From Lithobates sylvaticus (taxonomy: Eukaryota > Chordata > Amphibia > Anura > Ranidae): 64,000 nt of DNA. This document shows, one piece after another, positions 32,451 to 45,955 of this stretch. The DNA is taken from positions 1,554,561 through 1,618,560 of the forward strand of contig CM053030.1 of the NCBI GenBank assembly GCA_028564925.1. Direction: 5' to 3'. The position numbers were made by a program, and so were the translations under genes. The notes under the pieces were generated by a model. It was not told the origin of the DNA. It worked only from the letters and a program-made list of their open reading frames with translations, and made no database searches. The stretch's first letter is position 1; each line of letters starts with the position of its first letter.

Positions 32451-32765
32451 CTGGTCAGGAGGAATCAGAGAGGAAACACAAATCTCACCAACAATTTCCA
32501 TCAGCCGACCCCCAACACAGCGAAGAGTGACCCCAAAACTACAATTCCAGAGAAAGTCAGCTGTAAAACTTCCTGCTGGCCCCTCCCACAGCTCTGCTCT
32601 CTGCACAGACTATGTACAGAACCCCATCATTGGCTCCTCCCTGCAGCACCTGCCCCCCCCCCCCCACGGGATAGTTTTTTATTTGGCCGGTGTTGAGCTT
32701 TAATTAGAAACATAATGAATCCTTTAGATCTGTATGGAAGTCCAGTGAGAAATGGCATCCTCCCC
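32451..32765. other. intron sequence without clear repeats
   Basis: Mostly single-copy sequence with a poly-C run near 32652. The 39-bp array starts right after it. No coding or RNA signal was seen. Confidence 0.55.
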
Positions 32766-35312
32766 AGACACATGACCACACTGGACAATGACTTCCATGG
32801 ACGGACACACATGACCACACTGGACAATGACTTCCATGGACGGACACACATGACTACACTGGACAATGAATTCCATGGACGGACACACATGACCACACTG
32901 GACAATGACTTCCATGGACGGACACACATGACCACACTGGACAATGACTTCCATGGACGGACACACATGACCACACTGAACAATGACTTCCATGGACGGA
33001 CACACATGACCACACTGGACAATGACTTCCATGGATGGACACACATGACCACACTGGACAATGACTTCCATGGACGGACACACATGACCACACTGGACAA
33101 TGACTTCCATGGACGGACACACATGACCACACTGGACAATGACTTCCATGGACGGACACACATGACCACACTGGACAATGACTTCCATGGACGGACACAC
33201 ATGACCACACTGGACAATGACTTCCATGGACGGACACACATGACCACACTGGACAATGACTTCCATGGACGGACACACATGGCCACACTGGACAATGACT
33301 TCCATGGACGGACACACATGACCACACTGGACAATGACTTCCATGGACGGACACACATGACCACACTGGACAATGACTTCCATGGACGGACACACATGAC
33401 CACACTGGACAATGACTTCCATGGATGGACACACATGACCACACTGGACAATGACTTCCATGGACGGACACACATGACCACACTGGACAATGACTTCCAT
33501 GGACGGACACACATGACCACACTGGACAATGACTTCCATGGACGGACACACATGGCCACACTGAACAATGACTTCCATGGACGGACACACATCACCACAC
33601 TGGACAATGACTTCCATGGACAGACACACATCACCACACTGGACAATGACTTCCATGGACAGACACACATCACCACACTGGACAATGACTTCAATGGACG
33701 GACACACATGACCACACTGGACAATGACTTCCATGGACGGACACACATGACCACACTGGACAATGACTTCCATGGACGGACACACATGACCACACTGGAC
33801 AATGACTTCCATGGACAGACACACATGACCACACCGGACAATGACTTCCATGGACGGACACACATGACCACACCGGACAATGACTTCCATGGACGGACAC
33901 ACATGACCACACTGGACAATGACTTCCATGGACGAACACACATGACCACACTGGACAATGACTTCCATGGACGGACACACATGACCACACTGGACAATGA
34001 CTTCCATGGACGGACACACATGACCACACTGGACAATGACTTCCATGGACGGACACACATGACCACACCGGACAATGACTTCCATGGACAGACACACATG
34101 ACCACACTGGACAATGACTTCCATGGACGGACACACATGACCACACTGGACAATGACTTCCATGGACAGACACACATGACCACACTGGACAATGACTTCC
34201 ATGGACGGACACACATGGCCACACTGGACAATGACTTCCTTGGATGGACACACATGGCCACACTGGACAATGACTTCCTTGGACGGACACACATGGCCAC
34301 ACTGGACAATGACTTCCATGGACGGACACACATGACCACACTGGACAATGACTTCCATGGACGGACACACATGACCACACTGGACAATGACTTCCATGGA
34401 CGGACACACATGGCCACACTGAACAATGACTTCCATGAACGGACACACATCACCACACTGAACAATGACTTCCATGGACAGACACACATCACCACACTGG
34501 ACAATGACTTCCATGGATGGACACACATCACCACACTGGACAATGACTTCCATGGACGGACACACATGGCCACACTGAACAATGACTTCCATGGACGGAC
34601 ACACATGACCACACCGGACAATGACTTCCATGGACAGACACACATGACCACACTGGACAATGACTTCCATGGACGGACACACATGACCACACTGGACAAT
34701 GACTTCCATGGACGGACACACATGGCCACACTGGACAATGACTTCCATGGACAGACACACATGACCACACTGGACAATGACTTCCATGGACGGACACACA
34801 TCACCACACTGAACAATGACTTCCATGGACAGACACACATCACCACACTGGACAATGACTTCCATGGACACACACATGACCACACTGGGCAATGACTTCC
34901 ATGGACAGACACACATCACCACACTGGACAATGACTTCCATGGACAGACACACATGACCACACTGGACAATGACTTCCATGGACGGACACACATGACCAC
35001 ACTGGACAATGACTTCCATGGACGGACACACATCACCACACTGGACAATGACTTCCATGGACGGACACACATGGCCACACTGGACAATGACTTCCATGGA
35101 CACACACATGACCACACTGGACAATGACTTCCATGGACGGACACACATGACCACACTGGACAATGACTTCCATGGACGGACACACATGACCACACTGGAC
35201 AATGACTTCCATGGACGGACACACATGGCCACACTGAACAATGACTTCCATGGACACACACATGACCACACTGGACAATGACTTCCATGGACAGACACAC
35301 ATCACCACACTG
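32766..35312. repeat. 39-bp minisatellite, about 65 copies
   Basis: The unit is GACAATGACTTCCATGGACG plus GACACACATGACCACACTG. Length is a multiple of 3 and no stop occurs in several frames, so long frames appear on both strands (plus: HMTTLDNDFHGRT). Variants (GGCCACACTGAAC, CATCACCACACTG, CACACATGACC deletions) recur in blocks. It fills the 2.9-kb intron between the exons at 32323 and 35351 almost from end to end. Confidence 0.95.
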
Positions 35313-35350
35313 GTTCAGGCCTGTTACCTGGAGGGTGATGGGTCACTTAC

Positions 35351-35501
35351 CTGTTTCACCAAACACAGGTAGGTACTCGTCTTGCTGTATGTCAATCATC
35401 AGCTCCAGTCCATTCCCAGTTCCACCCTTCAGTGTGTAGAGCAGGTCGAAGCCCGGCTTCCCCGAATTAAACGTGTAGCACTTTCCATATCTGGTGAACA
35501 C
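35351..35501 (-). CDS. asic3: ASIC channel exon (finger and beta-ball)
   Basis: This 151-bp exon begins in phase 0 after CTATGTAG and ends GAAACAG|GTAAGT. It reads [35 protein letters not shown] and [36 protein letters not shown] and [10 protein letters not shown] are diagnostic for ASIC channels. Most family members have PVWGET, so Phe here is a difference. Length and phases equal those of the matching vertebrate exon. Upstream (right side) the next intron spans 28,321 bp. Confidence 0.97.
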
Positions 35502-35559
35502 CTACATAGAGAGAACATGATTATCCTCCAATCCACCAGCTTTTTGGTACCCACCACCT

Positions 35560-36648
35560 CCCACACCCCCCCCCTCTATCTGCACCTACCACTTTCCTGT
35601 AACCCTCCCCCCTCCCTGCACCCCTCCTCTCTATAACCTCCATCACCCCCCTCCTCTCTATAACCTCCATCACCCCCTCCTCTCTATAACCTCCATCACC
35701 CCCTCCTCTCTATAACCTCCATCACCCCCTCCTCTCTATAACCTCCATCACCCCCTCCTCTCTATAACCTCCATCACCCCCTCCTCTCTACACCCTCCAC
35801 CCTCCCCCTCTCTGCACCCCTCTTCTCTATAACCTCCATCACCCCCTCCTCTCTATAACCTCCATCACCCCCTCCTCTCTACACCCTCCACCCTCCCCCT
35901 CCCTGCACCCCTCTTCTCTATAACCTCCATCACCCCCTCTTCTCTATAACCTCCATCACCCCCTCCTCTCTACACCCTCCACCCTCCCCCTCCCTGCACC
36001 CCTCTTGTCTATAACCTCCATCACCCCCTCCTCTCTATAACCTCCATCACCCCCTCCTCTCTACACCCTCCATCACCCCCTCCTCTCTACACCCTCCACC
36101 CTCCCCCTCCCTGCACCCCTCTTCTCTATAACCTCCATCACCCCCTCCTCTCTATAACCTCCATCACCCCCTCCTCTCTACACCCTCCACCCTCCCCCTC
36201 CCTGCACCCCTCTTCTCTATAACCTCCATCACCCCCTCTTCTCTATAACCTCCATCACCCCCTCCTCTCTACACCCTCCACCCTCCCCCTCCCTGCACCC
36301 CTCTTGTCTATAACCTCCATCACCCCCTCCTCTCTATAACCTCCATCACCCCCTCCTCTCTACACCCTCCATCACCCCCTCCTCTCTACACCCTCCACCC
36401 TCCCCCTCCCTGCACCCCTCTTCTCTATAACCTCCATCACCCCCTCCTCTCTATAACCTCCATCACCCCCCTCCTCTCTACACCCTCCACCCTCCCCCTC
36501 CCTCCCTGCACCCCTCTTCTCTATAACCTCCATCACCCCCTCCTCTCTATAACCTCCATCACCCCCTCCTCTCTACACCCTCCACCCTCCACCCTCCTCT
36601 CTATAACCTCCATCACCCCCTCCTCTCTACACCCTCCACCCTCCTGCA
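35560..36648. repeat. about 26-bp pyrimidine-rich minisatellite
   Basis: Units CATCACCCCCTCCTCTCTAT plus AACCTC alternate with CACCCTCCACCCTCCCCCTC and CCTGCACCCCTCTTCTC pieces. The longer pattern of several units repeats (for example the CTTGTCTATAACC block near 36004 and 36304), giving a higher-order period near 300 bp. The plus strand is almost pure C, T and A. Confidence 0.9.
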
Positions 36649-36768
36649 CTGGAGAAGTAAATTTCTCTCATTCTGGACTCCATGTATGAAGGTGGAAGAA
36701 GAACAGACGGTATTGCCCCAATTAAACAATTTTTTATATTTTCTGGTCCACAGCGTGGCGCAAGAGAG

Positions 36769-38855
36769 GAAAACCCTGTCCACCACCCAGGATCTCAGAG
36801 AGGAATCCCCTCCCACCACCCAGGATCTCAGAGAGGAATCCCCTCCCACCACCCAGGTTCTCAGAGAGGAATCCCCTCCCACCACCCAGGATCTCAGAGA
36901 GGAAGCCCCTCCCACCACCCAGGTTCTCAGAGAGGAATCCCCTCCCACCACCCAGGATCTCAGAGAGGAATCCCCTCCCACCACCCAGGATCTCAGAGAG
37001 GAATCCCCTCCCACCACCCAGGATCTCAGAGAGGAAGCCCCTCCCACCACCCAGGATCTAAGAGAGGAATCCCCTCCCACCACCCAGGATCTCAGAGAGG
37101 AAGCCCCTCCCACCACCCAGGTTCTCAGAGAGGAATCCCCTCCCACCACCCAGGATCTCAGAGAGGAATCCCCTCCCACCACCCAGGATCTCAGAGAGGA
37201 ATCCCCTCCCACCACCCAGGATCTAAGAGAGGAATCCCCTCCCACCACCCAGGATCTCAGAGAGGAATCCCCGCCCACCACCCAGGTTCTCAGAGAGGAA
37301 GCCCCTCCCACCACCCAGGTTCTCAGAGAGGAATCCCCTCCCACCACCCCGGATCTCAGAGAGAAAGCCACTCCCACCACCCAGGATCTCAGAAAGGAAA
37401 ACCCCGTCCACCACCCAGGATCTCAGAGAGGAATCCCCTCCCACCACCCAGGATCTCAGAGAGGAATCCCCTCCCACCACCCAGGATCTCAGAGAGGAAG
37501 CCCCTCCCACCACCCAGGTTCTCAGAGAGGAATCCCCTCCCACCACCCAGGATCTCAGAGAGGAATCCCCTCCCACCACCCAGGATCTCAGAGAGGAATC
37601 CCCTCCCACCACCCAGGATCTCAGAGAGGAAGCCCCTCCCACCACCCAGGATCTAAGAGAGGAATCCCCTCCCACCACCCAGGATCTCAGAGAGGAAGCC
37701 CCTCCCACCACCCAGGTTCTCAGAGAGGAATCCCCTCCCACCACCCAGGATCTCAGAGAGGAATCCCCTCCCACCACCCAGGATCTCAGAGAGGAATCCC
37801 CTCCCACCACCCAGGATCTAAGAGAGGAATCCCCTCCCACCACCCAGGATCTCAGAGAGGAAGCCCCTCCCACCACCCAGGTTCTCAGAGAGGAAGCCCC
37901 TCCCACCACCCAGGTTCTCAGAGAGGAATCCCCTCCCACCACCCAGGATCTCAGAGAGGAATCCCCTCCCACCACCCAGGATCTAAGAGAGGAATCCCCT
38001 CCCACCACCCAGGATCTCAGAGAGGAAGCCCCTCCCACCACCCAGGTTCTCAGAGAGGAAGCCCCTCCCACCACCCAGGTTCTCAGAGAGGAATCCCCTC
38101 CCACCACCCAGGATCTCAGAGAGAAAGCCACTCCCACCACCCAGGATCTCAGAAAGGAAAACCCCGTCCACCACCCGGGATCTCAGAGAGGAAGCCCCGC
38201 CCACCACCCAGGATCTCAGAGAGGAAAACCCATCCACCACCCGGGATCTGAGAGAGAAAGCCACTTCTACCACCCAGGATCTCAGAGAGAAAGCCACTCC
38301 CACCACCCAGGATCTCAGAAAGGAAAACCCCATCCACAACCCGGGATCTCAGAGAGGAAGCCCCGCCCACCACCCAGGATCTCAGAGAGGAAAACCCGTC
38401 CACTACCCGGGATCTCAGAGAGAAAGCCACTCCCACCACCCAGGATCTCAGAGAGGAAAAACCCGTCCACCACCCGGGATCTCAGAGAGAAAGCCACTCC
38501 CACCACCCAGGATCTCAGAAAGGAAAACCCCGTCCACCACCTGTAAATCTCAGAGAGGAAGCCCCGCCCACCACCCAGGATCTCAGAGAGGAAAACACGT
38601 CCATCACCCGGGATCTCAGAGAGAAAGCCACTCCCACCACCCAGGATCTCAGAAAGGAAAACCCCATCCACAACCCGGGATCTCAGAGAGGAAGCCCCGC
38701 CCACCACCCAAGTTCTCAGAGAAGAGAGCCCCACCCACCATCCAGGATCATAGTGAGGAAAGCCCCACCCAGCACCTAGGATCACAGCGAGGAAAGCCCC
38801 ACCCACCATCTGGGATCTCAGAGAGGCAAACCCCACCCACCACCCATGGTCACAG
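36769..38855. repeat. 33-bp minisatellite, about 63 copies, with higher-order structure
   Basis: The unit is GGATCTCAGAGAGGAATCCC plus CTCCCACCACCCA. Variants (GAAGCCC, GGTTCTCAG, GGATCTAAG) recur in the same order, so stretches of 15-20 units were duplicated; compare 36770-37390 with 37400-38140. Toward the right end units drift (GAAAACCCCGTCC, CCCGGGATC). The 11-residue frames on either strand are artefacts of the period. Confidence 0.95.
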
Positions 38856-39910
38856 ACAGAATAATGGAAACTGAGCGCTGTGGATTGGGGGAAGGACAGG
38901 GCCTGCTGGGAGCAACTTTGACCTGTGGGAGATGTAGTCCCCAGATGGACCGAGCCTGTGTATCTGACTGGCAGTTGAACTACACATCCCAGCATGAGTG
39001 GGGCTCTGTGGAGAGGAAAAGGAAGGCCACCCTGAACTGGTGAAGGAGAACAGAGGGAGACCAGCTGTCACCCCAGGAGCTGGTGAGAGGCCGCTGGCCA
39101 AACCCTCCGGCACCCTATTAAGGAGGAACAGTGTTGGGACAGTGCAGCGGCCTACACCTGAGATAGGAGGAACTCATCCTGAGCGCTCCAATGCCAGATC
39201 TGGGCCCCAACGTGCTGGCCAGCAGGGAAAGAGTTTAATACAGATTGACAGACTGTTACTGTAACATCACCCCTTAGTCAGGACCATCCCCAGTATAAAG
39301 ATTAGGGGGGTCATTCTCTGGACCATTGGCTTATTATCATCTGTATTACTCTAATTGCTACTATATATACTGTATATCTTGTGATGTTTGGGGGTTAATT
39401 AGCCCACGCCAGTTGTGCCGTGTAAGGGCTTGTTGGCCCACTTTTAATAAGGGAAAAGCAAAACAGTCCATCCAGGATTCCCATTCAGGGGTTTCAACGT
39501 CACACAGCAATACGGTTAATGAAAAATACCAAGGCACCTGGCTCTGTAGTCAGCACTGCTGCTCAGGCTTTGACTTCGGTCCTCTTGATCCTGTAACATT
39601 GTCCCTTTTCCGTACCCACTCTCGTACCTCAGCTGACACTCTATTTCGCAGCCTTCTTGCTGCTCCAGCCCACAGACTTGGGTCCTCTGTCTTCTCAGAC
39701 TGCACCCCGCAGTCCTCTGGCTTGTCCTCGGGGAGGGTGGAGCCCAGAACTCTGGTCCTGGACTCTTCTAAGAAGCCCAGAACCCACCTGCACAGTGTCC
39801 TGGCTAATCCTAAATTCTGGTAGCAGTATTGGAGAGTTCATCCCACCCAGATCGCTATGAGATCTCCAAGCTCCAGGTCCACAACCACAGAGGAAACATA
39901 TTCTTCCATA
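38856..39910. other. intron sequence, mostly single copy
   Basis: A short inverted pair GGAGATGTAGTCC / GAACTACACATCCC (38930-38990) resembles tips common in hAT-like MITEs, but complete ends were not found. The part 39326-39830 has open frames without any known motif. There is no supported gene. Confidence 0.5.
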
Positions 39911-40918
39911 TTAACCGCTTCCCGACCGCCCACTGCATATATACGTCAGCAGAATGGCACGGTCAGGCAAAGGCACGTTCCTGTACGTGATCGTGCATTT
40001 GCCTGCCTGTGGGTCGCGCGCGCGCCGCCAGCGGCACGCTCGCGACCCGGTCGGGAGCTCCGTGACCCCGGCCGCGGGACCAGCGGACCCGATCGCCGCT
40101 GGTATCCCGCGATCGGGTCACGGAGCTGAAGAACGGGGAGAGGTCTGTGTAAACAAACCTCTCCCCGCGCTTCCTACTCTGCCTGTCACTGATCGGCGGT
40201 TCCCTGTCATCGGGAAAGCCGATCAGTGACGTCAGACGTCAGCCCCGCCCCCTAATGTAAAAAAAACACACACGTCACAGCCCATAACCCCTCCCCTCCC
40301 CCTAGTGGTTAACCCCTTCACTACAACTGTCATTTATACAGGAACCAATGCATTTAAATAGCACTGATTTCTGTATAAATGACAAATGTCCCAAAAATGT
40401 GTCAAAAATGTCCGATATGTCCGCCGTAATGTCGCAGTCACAATAAAAATCGCTGATCGCCGCCATTACTAGTAAAAAAAAAAATATTAATAAAAATGCT
40501 ATAAAACTATCCCCTATTTTGTAAACGCTATAACTTTTGCGCAAACTAATCAATAATCGCTAATTGCGATTTTTTTTACCAAAAATCTGTAGAAGAATAC
40601 GTATCGGCCTAAACTGAGGGAAAAAAATGTTTTTTTATATATTTTTTGGGGATATTTATTATAGCAAAAAGCAAAAAAATATTGCATTTTTTTCAAAATT
40701 GTCGCTCTATTTTTGTTTATAGCGCAAAAAATAAAAACCGCAGAGGTGATCAAATACCACCAAAAGAAAGCTCTATTTGTGGGAAAAAAAGGACACCAAT
40801 TTTGTTTTGGAGCCACGTCGCACGACCGCGCAATTGTCAGTTAAAGCGACGCAGTGCCGAATCGCAAAAAGGGGCCTGGTCCTTTGGCTGCCAATTGGTC
40901 CGGGGCTGAAGCGGTTAA
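39911..40918. mobile_element. TTAA-flanked nonautonomous DNA transposon, 1.0 kb
   Basis: Starts TTAACCGCTTCCCGACC and ends GGTCCGGGGCTGAAGCGGTTAA in inverse, with TTAA at both borders. TTAA targets are used by piggyBac and Kolobok transposons. The GC-rich left part carries inverted pieces around GATCGGGTCACGGAGCT. The right half is AT-rich with long A and T runs. No transposase is present. Confidence 0.85.
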
Positions 40919-41354
40919 ACAATCCTCCTGGAGCCCCTCAACCTGCCCACTTGAGACTCCCGGGAACCGTCACAATATATATATTTACCAGCTGTATACC
41001 CCACATGCTAACTAATGTATATACTGTATATGTGTCAATCGTTGATTCTCCGCCATCTATCCTCGGATCCTCCTCAGCCCCCCCCCCAGATCAGCGATTT
41101 ACGGTCACTGGGCTCCAGGCTCTGCAGTGACTGCGGGGAGCGGAGGATTGTGGGAAGGGATTGGGGTCCCTGGGGGGGATCAGGTGGAAGGGACCGGAGG
41201 TGTCACATAGAGGACAATGTGGAAATCTAAGAAGGGAAATCAATTCAGAGACTCGGAGCTGAGAGAGCAGAATTCCCGAGATACAGAATCTCCACGAATA
41301 TACAAATCACACAGCGAGGAGCATCATCCATACAACGGGGGATGGGATATCATC
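40919..41354. other. intron sequence without recognised features
   Basis: Single-copy sequence between the TTAA element and the next array; a poly-C run lies near 41079. No gene signal was seen. Confidence 0.5.
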
Positions 41355-42276
41355 AATAGTATGGGGGATGGGGGGGGGGGGGCGTTATATGGGGGTGATG
41401 ATGGAATATGATCCATAGTACGGGGGGATGGGGGGTATTATCTGAGAGGAGGGGGGTGGAATATGATCCATAGTACGGGGGAAGGGGGGCATTATATGGG
41501 GGTGATGATGGAATATGATCCATAGTACGGGGGATGGGGGGGCATTATATGGGGGTGATGATGGAATATGATCCATAGTATGGGGGATGGGGGCATTATA
41601 TGGGGGTGATGATGGAATATGATCCATAGTACGGGGGATGGGGGGCATTATATGGGGGTGATGATGGAATATGATCCATAGTATGGGGGATGGGGGGCAT
41701 TATATGGGGGTGATGATGGAATATGATCCATAGTATGGGGGATGGGGGGCATTATATGGGGGTGATGATGGAATATGATCCATAGTACGGGGGATGGGGG
41801 GCATTATATGGGGGTGATGATGGAATATGATCCATAGTATGGGGGATGGGGGGCATTATATGGGGGTGATGATGGAATATGATCCATAGTACGGGGGATG
41901 GGGGGGGCATTATATGAGGGTGATGATGGAATATAATCCATAGTACAGGGGGAAGGGGGGCATTATATGGGGGTGATGATGGAATATGATCCATAGTACG
42001 GGGGATGGGGGGGGCATTATATGAGGGTGATGATGGAATATAATCCATAGTACAGGGGGAAGGGGGGCATTATATGGGGGTGATGATGGAATATGATCCA
42101 TAGTACGGGGGATGGGGGGCATTATATGGGGGGTGATGATGGAATATTATCCATAGTACGGGGGATGGGGGGGGGGGGGGCATTATATGGGGGGATGGAA
42201 TATGATCCATAGTACGGGGGCTGGGGAGGGGGGAATTATTTGGGGGTGACGATGGGATATGATTTATAGTACACAA
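41355..42276. repeat. about 52-bp minisatellite, about 17 copies
   Basis: Units hold GGGGGCATTATATGGGGGTG, ATGATGGAATATGATCCATA and GTACGGGGGATG. Length changes come mostly from the G run (4 to 14). CAGGGGGAAGG and TGAGGGTGATG variants mark two nearly identical 2-unit blocks near 41900 and 42020. Confidence 0.93.
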
Positions 42277-42866
42277 TACAGGACAGCCACTGCCTCATTG
42301 TATTAGGCTTCGGGGGGCTGCACTTTGGCGTAGTCGGCAGGATAGGCTACCATACAGTAAGGCCACATTCACACTTGTAGGGAGGTGCAGTCTGCTTCCT
42401 CCACTGTGGGTGGCACCCAACCAGAGCGGCATCACAACCTGGAGAGGACGTCAGGGGAAACTCGGTTTATCTGTAGTTACCTGGTTTCTGGAGACAGCGT
42501 TTCCGGTTGGCTGCTTTGAACCCAGGCGACCCTTGGCGCCCATCTTGGGTCAGCAGAGTCCCTTCTCCTCAGGCTTTGGCTCCCATATGCATGTGGGTAT
42601 TGTAGGGACAGGTTCCCCATCTGTCAGGTACAGAATTAGAAGGGAAAGCTTAGGGCTCGCATTTGCCTTGGACATCTTCCCGTCCCGTCAGTTTGGCTGA
42701 TACCTGCCCCGCTACGCTCTGTTGGTATTCATGAGTGCTCCCGGTTCCCCTCTCAGTGGATTTCTTGTGAACTGTTTGCCTTATTCCGTAAATAGTACCC
42801 GGATAAACTTTGTTGTATGTATACAATGACAATAAAGTATATCTATATATCTAATACAAGTTCTAC
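42277..42866. other. unassigned sequence before the LINE fragment
   Basis: Single-copy looking sequence ending in GACAATAAAGTATATC, which resembles a polyadenylation signal, just before the L2-type fragment. It could be the 3' end of an older retroelement, but no ends or motifs prove it. Confidence 0.4.
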
Positions 42867-43795
42867 TGATGATCCACTTATACGCGGACGACACTCAACT
42901 GTATTTTCGGATCACCGGACAAAAAGACCAATACCAGGAACTAGGAAAATGTCTCACATTGATAGATGACTGGATGACCACTAGCTCCCTCAAACTAAAT
43001 GGATCGAAAACAGAACTACTGTCCTCGACGCAAACCGAAGGAAAAAGACGAAGACCCCCATGGACACCACCAACCATCCTGGGACAGACCATCCTTCCAA
43101 GCAACAAAGCCAAAATCCTCGGAGTAATCTTTGATTCAGAGATGACCATGGAGGCGCAAATAGGATCAGTAATCAGCGGATCCCATCATCTCCTCCGCCT
43201 GCTTCGCAGACTCATCCCCTTCATCCCGGAAGAGGAGAAAGCGGTAGTAGTAGGAACCATCATCAACTCGCGTCTCGACTACGCAAACTCCCTCTACATA
43301 GGATTACCGGATTACCAGATTGCGCGCCTACAAATTGTCCAAAACACGGCAGCGAGACTAGTCACCGGAAAGAACCCCTGGGAATCATCTCCCCATCCCT
43401 GAGGACCCTCCATTGGCTCACGGTAAAAGATCGGATCACATTCAAGACCCTCTGCCTCACCCACAAATGTACACAAGGAAACGCTCCTCAATACCTTTGT
43501 GAGAAATTAGAAAAATACATACCAAATTGCAGCCTTCGAACAACAAACCAAAACCGACTTCTCATCCCCAAAGCCCGCTACAAATCGAAGGGAGAGCGAA
43601 GATTCGCAGTACAGGGACCTCGACTATGGAACGCTCTACCCACCAACATCCGCATGGAAGAAAACCATCAGGCCTTCAGGAAAAAACTCCAGACCCACCT
43701 CTTCTAATATCGCAGGACAACAAGAGCAGACAAGCGCCTCGAGGCGATTCAGTTCGCATTTGCAGCGCTATACAAATCATTCATTCATCCACCGT
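42867..43795 (+). mobile_element. L2-type LINE, 5'-truncated
   Basis: Starts inside the reverse transcriptase at LYADDTQLYFRI (motif C) and continues WMTTSSLKLNGSKTELL, KILGVIFDSEMTMEAQI, SRLDYANSLYIGLP, LQIVQNTAARLV. After a frame change near 43385 come LHWLTVKDRITFKTLCLTHK, PRLWNALPTNIR and FRKKLQTHLF. These blocks and the end GCAGCGCTATACAAATCATT CATTCAT are typical of L2-clade elements. It is a different clade from the LINE at 14131-22920. Inactive because truncated and frameshifted. Confidence 0.9.
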
Positions 43796-44504
43796 GAACA
43801 ATTGGCAACATCAGAGCCAATATCTGTGCAGTTGTCCACCTGGATGGACCTGGGTTTGGTGTTCCCTAGGCCTCCTGGAGGTTTTCAGTGCCAAGCTTAG
43901 ACAGGTCTCCGTACCACCCTCAAAGACAGAGACTTCCTGGAAGAGCCAGCTGGATGTGGAAGAGCCATAACTAGATTGTCCAGCCTTTTCTACTGATTCC
44001 GTGCGTACTGGCCTGGCCTGGGAAGGAGTTCACTCGATGGCTAGGTCAAACGACATGGCTCCATCTCCATTATCTCCATTATCGCCAATCCAAATCCACT
44101 GATTTGGATTGGCTATTGATGTGTTCCCATGACGGTGAGCTCACTGCTCATCGGGGGTTGCGGAACCGAGACCAACAGCTGAGAGCACCCCACGGACAGT
44201 GTCCAGTTATTGCTGTGGTGGGGTTGGTGGACACCTCTCCCTTCACCGGGAGGCTTATTTATAGGTGGCTGATGACGGACTATTAGTTGGTGATTTTCAC
44301 CCATCCTGGGTGAGTTATCAGAAGGTTCTGGGTCCCACCTGTTTCTTCTCCACCGAAAGTAATAGATGGTCTTGGATCAGGATGGGCAGAAGTATGCCAT
44401 GCACTGGATTCTTATATACCCCCAGGAGAGGGATTTCAATGGAGACTTACTGAATTGGCTGCAATGTTTCTTGTCTCATCAAGTACAAACTGAATCAGAC
44501 TGAA
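43796..44504. other. unassigned intron sequence
   Basis: No complete repeat ends or conserved coding stretch seen. A short inverted pair around CCAATCCAAATC / GATTTGGATTGG (44088-44113) could form a hairpin. Confidence 0.45.
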
Positions 44505-45298
44505 AGCGCCTGTAAATCCCGAAAGATGTGGCTGGGATCTCCTGTAAATCCCGAAAGATGTGGCTGGGATCTCCTGTACATCCCAGAAGACGTGGCTGGG
44601 ATCTCCTGTACATCCCGGAAGACATGGCTGGGAGCTCCTGTACATCCCGGAAGACATGGCTGGGAGCTCATGTACATCCCGGAAGATGTGGCTGGGATCT
44701 CCTGTACATCCCGGAAGATGTGGCTGGGATCCCCTGTACATTCCGGAAGACGTGGCTGGGATCTCCTGTACATCCCGGAAGATGTGGCTGGGATCTCCTG
44801 TACATCCCGGAAGATGTGGCTGGGATCCCCTGTACATTCCGGAAGACGTGGCTGGGATCTCCTGTACATCCCGGAAGACGTGGCTGGGATCTCCTGTACA
44901 TCCCGGAAGACGTGGCTGGGATCCCCTGTACATCCCGGAAGACGTGGCTGGGATCTCCTGTACATCCCGGAAGACGTGGCTGGGATCTCCTGTACATCCC
45001 GGAAGACGTGGCTGGGATCTCCTGTACCTCCCGGAAGACGTGGCTGGGATCCCCTGTACATCCCGGAAGACGTGGCTGGGATCTCCTGTACATCCCGGAA
45101 GACGTGGCTGGGATCTCCTGTACATCCCGGAAGACGTGGCTGGGATCTCCTGTACATCCCAGAAGACGTGGCTGGGATCTCCTGTACATCCCAGAAGACG
45201 TGGCTGGGATCCCCTGTACATCCCGGAAGACGTGGCTGGGATCTCCTGTACATCCCGGAAGACGTGGCTGGGATCTCCTGTACATCGAAGAAGACGTG
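44505..45298. repeat. 32-bp minisatellite, about 25 copies
   Basis: The unit is CCCGGAAGACGTGGCTGGGA plus TCTCCTGTACAT. Variants are GATGTGG, ACATTCC and TCCCCTG. Because 32 is not a multiple of 3 and stops are rare, all three frames on both strands stay open; these are not genes. Confidence 0.95.
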
Positions 45299-45425
45299 GC
45301 TGTTAGGGTTAGGAATGTGTCATAGTGGATTGTTTGTTATGAACCTTATATATGTAGCGGTGGCTCCTGATGAGCAGAGACGCAGAGTTTAATATCCTTC
45401 AAAATTAAGTTGCTGGAGGCCAGGG

Positions 45426-45620
45426 AGAAGTCGGACGGTCCGGGTTATGGAGTAGTCGGACGGTCCGGGTTATGGAGTAGTCGGACGGTCCGGGTTATGG
45501 AGTAGTCGGACGGTCCGGGTTATGGAGAAGTCGGACGGTCCGGGTTATGGAGTAGTCGGACGGTCCGGGTTATGGAGAAGTCGGACGGTCCGGGTTATGG
45601 AGTAGTTGGACGGTCCGGGT
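45426..45620. repeat. 25-bp minisatellite, 8 copies
   Basis: The unit is TCGGACGGTCCGGGTTATGG plus AGTAG or AGAAG, with TCGGA at 45431 and 45456. The unit contains the palindrome-like CGGACGGTCCG. It follows a stretch (45352-45410) resembling 4986-5035 (TGTAGCG-GGCTCC-TGATGAGCAG), probably an old shared repeat. Confidence 0.92.
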
Positions 45621-45955
45621 TGAGTAGATGGTAAGCTAGGCTGGTGATGGAAGGGTAGTCGATACAATGAGGTCCCGGCAACCAATTACTGATTTGTTAA
45701 CATGAAAAGTCAGGCAGCTCCCACCCTCAGGCCAGACCTGCCGTGCCTCCCGCCCTCTGACTTCCTGCGTCCAGGGCCGATCGCTCACCTGTGATCGCTG
45801 CATGAGATATTACATGTGAGTGGCCGCAATTCTCTGTGGGAGCCGACAGCCTCCTATTGTTTTCAATGGAAGTTCCTAACGCAGCGAATCGGGGGAACCC
45901 CCGCTGGGGCCCTCGCATCTTATCAGAGTGCAGGTGTGATCACACTCCTGAGTTA

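Noticed and set aside
32627-35308. Several 700-860-codon frames on both strands over the 39-bp array
   Set aside because: The unit is 13 codons without stops on either strand. There is no start context, domain or composition typical of a protein, and the array lies between two exons of one gene.
39326-39830. Possible gene in the frame at 39326-39823
   Set aside because: No family motif, no splice context, opposite strand to the channel gene and no codon bias that I can see.
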